From Drosophila miranda (taxonomy: Eukaryota; Arthropoda; Insecta; Diptera; Drosophilidae), in assembly GCF_003369915.1 (NCBI RefSeq), contig NC_046675.1:13702001-13766000 (forward strand): DNA of 64,000 nt. Direction: 5' to 3'. Shown here one piece after another: positions 60,045 to 64,000 of this stretch. Every line of letters begins with the position of its first letter. The first letter of the stretch is position 1. The notes under the pieces were generated by a model. The model was not told where the DNA came from and ran no database searches. It saw only the letters and a list, made by a program, of their open reading frames with translations. Position numbers and translations under genes: made by a program.

Positions 60045-60164
60045 AAGCCAACAACACGCGGTGTTCCCAAGCGGTCCCCCATCTAAGTACTAACCGCGCC
60101 CGACGCTGCTTAATTTCGGTGATCGGACGAGAACCGATGTATTCAGCGTAGTATGGTCGTTGGC
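60045..60164 (-). rRNA. 5SrRNA: 5S rRNA copy 90 (altered terminator)
   Basis: Unit 465 bp, U3; pairs with copy 56 and shares its four-T terminator (t at 60034). Confidence 0.97.
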
Positions 60165-60509
60165 GAAAGCCTGAGAGCTGAACCTTGGTTTTCCTTTGTG
60201 TTCTGCCTTCGACTGGAGCATTCAGTTTGACAAAAACTAACAATAGGATGTGTTTTTAGTTCAAACGACTAGACTAGGATCTGCTGGCAGGGATTGGATG
60301 TGATATGGGGTGCCTCTATTTATGCATTTACTTAGAGAAAGAAAACCAAATGCCGTTCCCCTTCGAACAAAAGTAATATACATTTTAATTTTATCCATGT
60401 CCCTTAGCCAAAATATAATTAAAGGAAAATAAAAACGAAAAAAGAAAAATAAAAAATGAAAAATGAAAAACGAAACGAAAATACGGCAAAAGGCAAAAAG
60501 TTGGTGACG

Positions 60510-60629
60510 AAGCCAACAACACGCGGTGTTCCCAAGCGGTCCCCCATCTAAGTACTAACCGCGCCCGACGCTGCTTAATTTCGGTGATCGGACGAGAACC
60601 GATGTATTCAGCGTAGTATGGTCGTTGGC
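60510..60629 (-). rRNA. 5SrRNA: 5S rRNA copy 91
   Basis: Unit 465 bp, U1; pairs with copy 57. Confidence 0.97.
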
Positions 60630-60971
60630 GAAAGCCTGATAGCTGAACGTGGGTTTTCCTTTGTGTTCTGCCTTCGACTGAAGCATTCAGTTTGACAAAA
60701 ACTAACAATAGGATGTGTTTTTAGTTCAAACGACTAGACTAGGATCTGCTGGCAGGGATTGGATGTGATATGGGGTGCCTCCCTCTATTTATGAATTTAC
60801 TTATAGAAAGAAAACCAAATGCCGTTCCCCTTCGAAAAAAAGTAATATACATTTTAATTTTATCCATGTCCCTTAGCCAAAATATAATTAAAGGAAAATA
60901 AAAACGAAAAAAGAGAAATAAAAAATGAAAAACTAAACGAAAATACGGCAAAAGGCAAAAATTTGGTGACG

Positions 60972-61091
60972 AAGCCAACAACACGCGGTGTTCCCAAGCG
61001 GTCCCCCATCTAAGTACTAACCGCGCCCGACGCTGCTTAATTTCGGTGATCGGACGAGAACCGATGTATTCAGCGTAGTATGGTCGTTGGC
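60972..61091 (-). rRNA. 5SrRNA: 5S rRNA copy 92
   Basis: Unit 462 bp, U1; pairs with copy 58. The spacer has cttcgaaaaaaag where others have cttcgaacaaaag, and aaatttgg next to the terminator. Confidence 0.97.
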
Positions 61092-61429
61092 GAAAGCCTG
61101 ATAGCTGAACGTGGGTTTTCCTTTGTGTTCTGCCTTCGACTGGAGCATTCAGTTTGACAAAAACTAACAATAGGATGTGTTTTTAGTTCAAACGACTAGA
61201 CTAGGATCTGCTGGCAGGGATTGGATGTGATATGGGGTGCCTCTATTTATGTATTTACTTAGAGAAAGAAAACCAAATGCCGTTCCCCTTCGAACAAAAG
61301 TAATATACATTTTAATTTTATCCATGTCCCTTAGCCAAAATATAATTAAAGGAAAATAAAAACGAAAAAAGAGAAATAAAAAATGAAAAACTAAACGAAA
61401 ATACGGCAAAAGGCAAAAAGTTGGTGACG

Positions 61430-61549
61430 AAGCCAACAACACGCGGTGTTCCCAAGCGGTCCCCCATCTAAGTACTAACCGCGCCCGACGCTGCTTAATT
61501 TCGGTGATCGGACGAGAACCGATGTATTCAGCGTAGTATGGTCGTTGGC
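61430..61549 (-). rRNA. 5SrRNA: 5S rRNA copy 93
   Basis: Unit 458 bp, U1; pairs with copy 59. Confidence 0.97.
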
Positions 61550-61891
61550 GAAAGCCTGATAGCTGAACGTGGGTTTTCCTTTGTGTTCTGCCTTCGACTG
61601 AAGCATTCAGTTTGACAAAAACTAACAATAGGATGTGTTTTTAGTTCAAACGACTAGACTAGGATCTGCTGGCAGGGATTGGATGTGATATGGGGTGCCT
61701 CCCTCTATTTATGAATTTACTTATAGAAAGAAAACCAAATGCCGTTCCCCTTCGAACAAAAGTAATATACATTTTAATTTTATCCATGTCCCTTAGCCAA
61801 AATATAATTAAAGGAAAATAAAAACGAAAAAAGAGAAATAAAAAATGAAAAACTAAACGAAAATACGGCAAAAGGCAAAAAGTTGGTGACG

Positions 61892-62011
61892 AAGCCAACA
61901 ACACGCGGTGTTCCCAAGCGGTCCCCCATCTAAGTACTAACCGCGCCCGACGCTGCTTAATTTCGGTGATCGGACGAGAACCGATGTATTCAGCGTAGTA
62001 TGGTCGTTGGC
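61892..62011 (-). rRNA. 5SrRNA: 5S rRNA copy 94
   Basis: Unit 462 bp, U1; last gene of block B, pairs with copy 60. Confidence 0.97.
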
Positions 62012-62349
62012 GAAAGCCTGATAGCTGAACGTGGGTTTTCCTTTGTGTTCTGCCTTCGACTGGAGCATTCAGTTTGACAAAAACTAACAATAGGATGTGT
62101 TTTTAGTTCAAACGACTAGACTAGGATCTGCTGGCAGGGATTGGATGTGATATGGGGTGCCTCTATTTATGTATTTACTTAGAGAAAGAAAACCAAATGC
62201 CGTTCCCCTTCGAACAAAAGTAATATACATTTTAATTTTATCCGTGTCCCTTAGCCAAAATATAATTAAAGGAAAATACAAACGAAAAAAGAAAAATAAA
62301 AAATGAAAAACGAAACGAAAATACGGCAAAAGGCAAAAAGTTGGTGACG

Positions 62350-62469
62350 AAGCCAACAACACGCGGTGTTCCCAAGCGGTCCCCCATCTAAGTACTAACC
62401 GCGCCCGACGCTGCTTAATTTCGGTGATCGGACGAGAACCGATGTATTCAGCGTAGTATGGTCGTTGGC
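62350..62469 (-). rRNA. 5SrRNA: 5S rRNA copy 95
   Basis: Unit 458 bp, U1. Spacer has a private aaatacaaacg change. Confidence 0.97.
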
Positions 62470-62807
62470 GAAAGCCTGATAGCTGAACGTGGGTTTTCCT
62501 TTGTGTTCTGCCTTCGACTGAAGTATTCAGTTTGACAAAAACTAACAGTAGGATGTGTTTTTAGTTCAAACGACTAGACTAGGATCTGCTGGCAGGGATT
62601 GGATGTGATATGGGGTGCCTCTATTTATGCATTTACTTAGAGAAAGAAAACCAAATGCCGTTCCCCTTCGAACAAAAGTAATATACATTTTAATTTTATC
62701 CATGTCCCTTAGCCAAAATATAATTAAAGGAAAATAAAAACGAAAAAAGAGAAATAAAAAATGAAAAACTAAACGAAAATACGGCAAAAGGCAAAAAGTT
62801 GGTGACG

Positions 62808-62927
62808 AAGCCAACAACACGCGGTGTTCCCAAGCGGTCCCCCATCTAAGTACTAACCGCGCCCGACGCTGCTTAATTTCGGTGATCGGACGAGAACCGA
62901 TGTATTCAGCGTAGTATGGTCGTTGGC
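62808..62927 (-). rRNA. 5SrRNA: 5S rRNA copy 96
   Basis: Unit 458 bp, U1. Neighbouring spacer has gaagtattcag and aacagtagg, as around copies 4-7 at the far left. Confidence 0.97.
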
Positions 62928-63265
62928 GAAAGCCTGATAGCTGAACGTGGGTTTTCCTTTGTGTTCTGCCTTCGACTGAAGTATTCAGTTTGACAAAAAC
63001 TAACAGTAGGATGTGTTTTTAGTTCAAACGACTAGACTAGGATCTGCTGGCAGGGATTGGATGTGATATGGGGTGCCTCTATTTATGCATTTACTTAGAG
63101 AAAGAAAACCAAATGCCGTTCCCCTTCGAACAAAAGTAATATACATTTTAATTTTATCCATGTCCCTTAGCCAAAATATAATTAAAGGAAAATAAAAACG
63201 AAAAAAGAGAAATAAAAAATGAAAAACTAAACGAAAATACGGCAAAAGGCAAAAAGTTGGTGACG

Positions 63266-63385
63266 AAGCCAACAACACGCGGTGTTCCCAAGCGGTCCCC
63301 CATCTAAGTACTAACCGCGCCCGACGCTGCTTAATTTCGGTGATCGGACGAGAACCGATGTATTCAGCGTAGTATGGTCGTTGGC
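63266..63385 (-). rRNA. 5SrRNA: 5S rRNA copy 97
   Basis: Unit 458 bp, U1, same spacer class as copy 96. Confidence 0.97.
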
Positions 63386-63723
63386 GAAAGCCTGATAGCT
63401 GAACGTGGGTTTTCCTTTGTGTTCTGCCTTCGACTGAAGTATTCAGTTTGACAAAAACTAACAATAGGATGTGTTTTTAGTTCAAACGACTAGACTAGGA
63501 TCTGCTGGCAGGGATTGGATGTGATATGGGGTGCCTCTATTTATGTATTTACTTAGAGAAAGAAAACCAAATGCCGTTCCCCTTCGAACAAAAGTAATAT
63601 ACATTTTAATTTTATCCGTGTCCCTTAGCCAAAATATAATTAAAGGAAAATAAAAACGAAAAAAGAGAAATAAAAAATGAAAAACTAAACGAAAATACGG
63701 CAAAAGGCAAAAAGTTGGTGACG

Positions 63724-63843
63724 AAGCCAACAACACGCGGTGTTCCCAAGCGGTCCCCCATCTAAGTACTAACCGCGCCCGACGCTGCTTAATTTCGGTG
63801 ATCGGACGAGAACCGATGTATTCAGCGTAGTATGGTCGTTGGC
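63724..63843 (-). rRNA. 5SrRNA: 5S rRNA copy 98
   Basis: Unit 458 bp, U1. Last complete gene; the window ends in the spacer of the next unit. Confidence 0.97.
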
Positions 63844-64000
63844 GAAAGCCTGATAGCTGAACGTGGGTTTTCCTTTGTGTTCTGCCTTCGACTGAAGTAT
63901 TCAGTTTGACAAAAACTAACAATAGGATGTGTTTTTAGTTCAAACGACTAGACTAGGATCTGCTGGCAGGGATTGGATGTGATATGGGGTGCCTCTATTT

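Larger units (their letters stand above)
46699..62349. repeat. Higher-order block B (34 units, 5S copies 61-94)
   Basis: Second copy of block A. The changeover falls inside unit 61, whose left part carries the tatgtattt spacer form seen at the end of block B (copy 95) and whose right part matches copy 27. Few differences from block A exist outside 45.1-47.9 kb, such as the single-base gene loss in copy 49 but not 83, and a lost g near 52022. Confidence 0.9.
18676..64000 (-). repeat. Tandem 5S rDNA array, 98 genes, open at the right edge
   Basis: Head-to-tail repeats each hold a 120-nt 5S gene and about 340 bp of spacer, all transcribed leftward. Unit length is mostly 457/458, 462 or 464/465 bp. 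A 7-bp addition (aaaaatg or acgaaaa) makes the 464/465 class, a ccct addition the 462 class, and loss of one c in gactagactagg the 457/464 steps. Upstream haplotypes used below are written on the + strand just after each gene. U1 is cctgatagctgaacgtgg. U2 is cctgagagctgaacgtgg. U3 is gagagctgaacctt. U4 is gacagcctgatagctgaacg. U5 is gacagcc plus aacctt. U6 is gatagctgaacctt. U7 is gatagttgaacg. Unit lengths below are measured between successive gene 5' ends. Confidence 0.97.

Noticed and set aside
18767-63922. Repeated minus-strand open frames of about 84-147 codons in nearly every 5S unit
   Set aside because: They run through the 5S gene and its T-rich spacer. Their conservation is that of the tandem repeat, they are cut in the units with 7-bp additions, and they have no recognisable domain. 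They are not protein genes.
18676-64000. CRISPR-like or classic satellite array
   Set aside because: Each unit contains a complete 120-nt 5S rRNA gene with terminator, so this is 5S rDNA.

Overview
The window looks like Drosophila DNA. The 5S rRNA sequence is drosophilid, the one clear protein gene has 53-71 bp introns typical of flies, and a DINE-1/INE-1-like element and a degraded LINE are present. An obscura-group species is my best guess, from the ~460 bp 5S repeat and the form of the DINE-like element; this rests on memory, not a search.

Layout. Positions 1-11.7 kb are non-coding as far as I can support: short simple repeats, AT-rich tracts and one decayed LINE fragment near 2.7-3.0 kb. 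Positions 11,784-17,184 (+ strand) hold a seven-exon gene for a large protein with five Tudor domains and an N-terminal helical segment. It best fits the Qin/Kumo (RNF17/TDRD4-like) family of germline piRNA-pathway proteins. The RING/B-box end expected for that family was not found upstream in the window. Positions 17,639-18,675 hold a non-autonomous DINE-1-like element with internally duplicated modules.

From 18,676 to the right edge (about 45.3 kb, open-ended) the window is a 5S rDNA array. I placed 98 5S genes, all on the minus strand, in repeat units of mostly 457-465 bp. Genes are nearly invariant: one has two extra bases and one lacks a base. Spacers and upstream regions fall into a few recurring haplotypes. 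The leftmost repeat lost its 5S gene and abuts the DINE-like element.

The most notable structure is hierarchical. Copies 27-60 and 61-94 form two successive 34-unit blocks (period about 15.64 kb). All 34 upstream haplotypes occur in the same order, with the same rare terminator variants. Inside each block is a 12-unit duplication (about 5.52 kb). A dense cluster of tiny length losses lies at the join of the two large blocks (45.1-47.9 kb), so either a very recent unequal exchange or an assembly/polishing problem must be considered.

The Tudor gene and the 5S genes are transcribed toward each other, by Pol II and Pol III respectively, with the DINE-like element between them. I see no sign that they act in one pathway.
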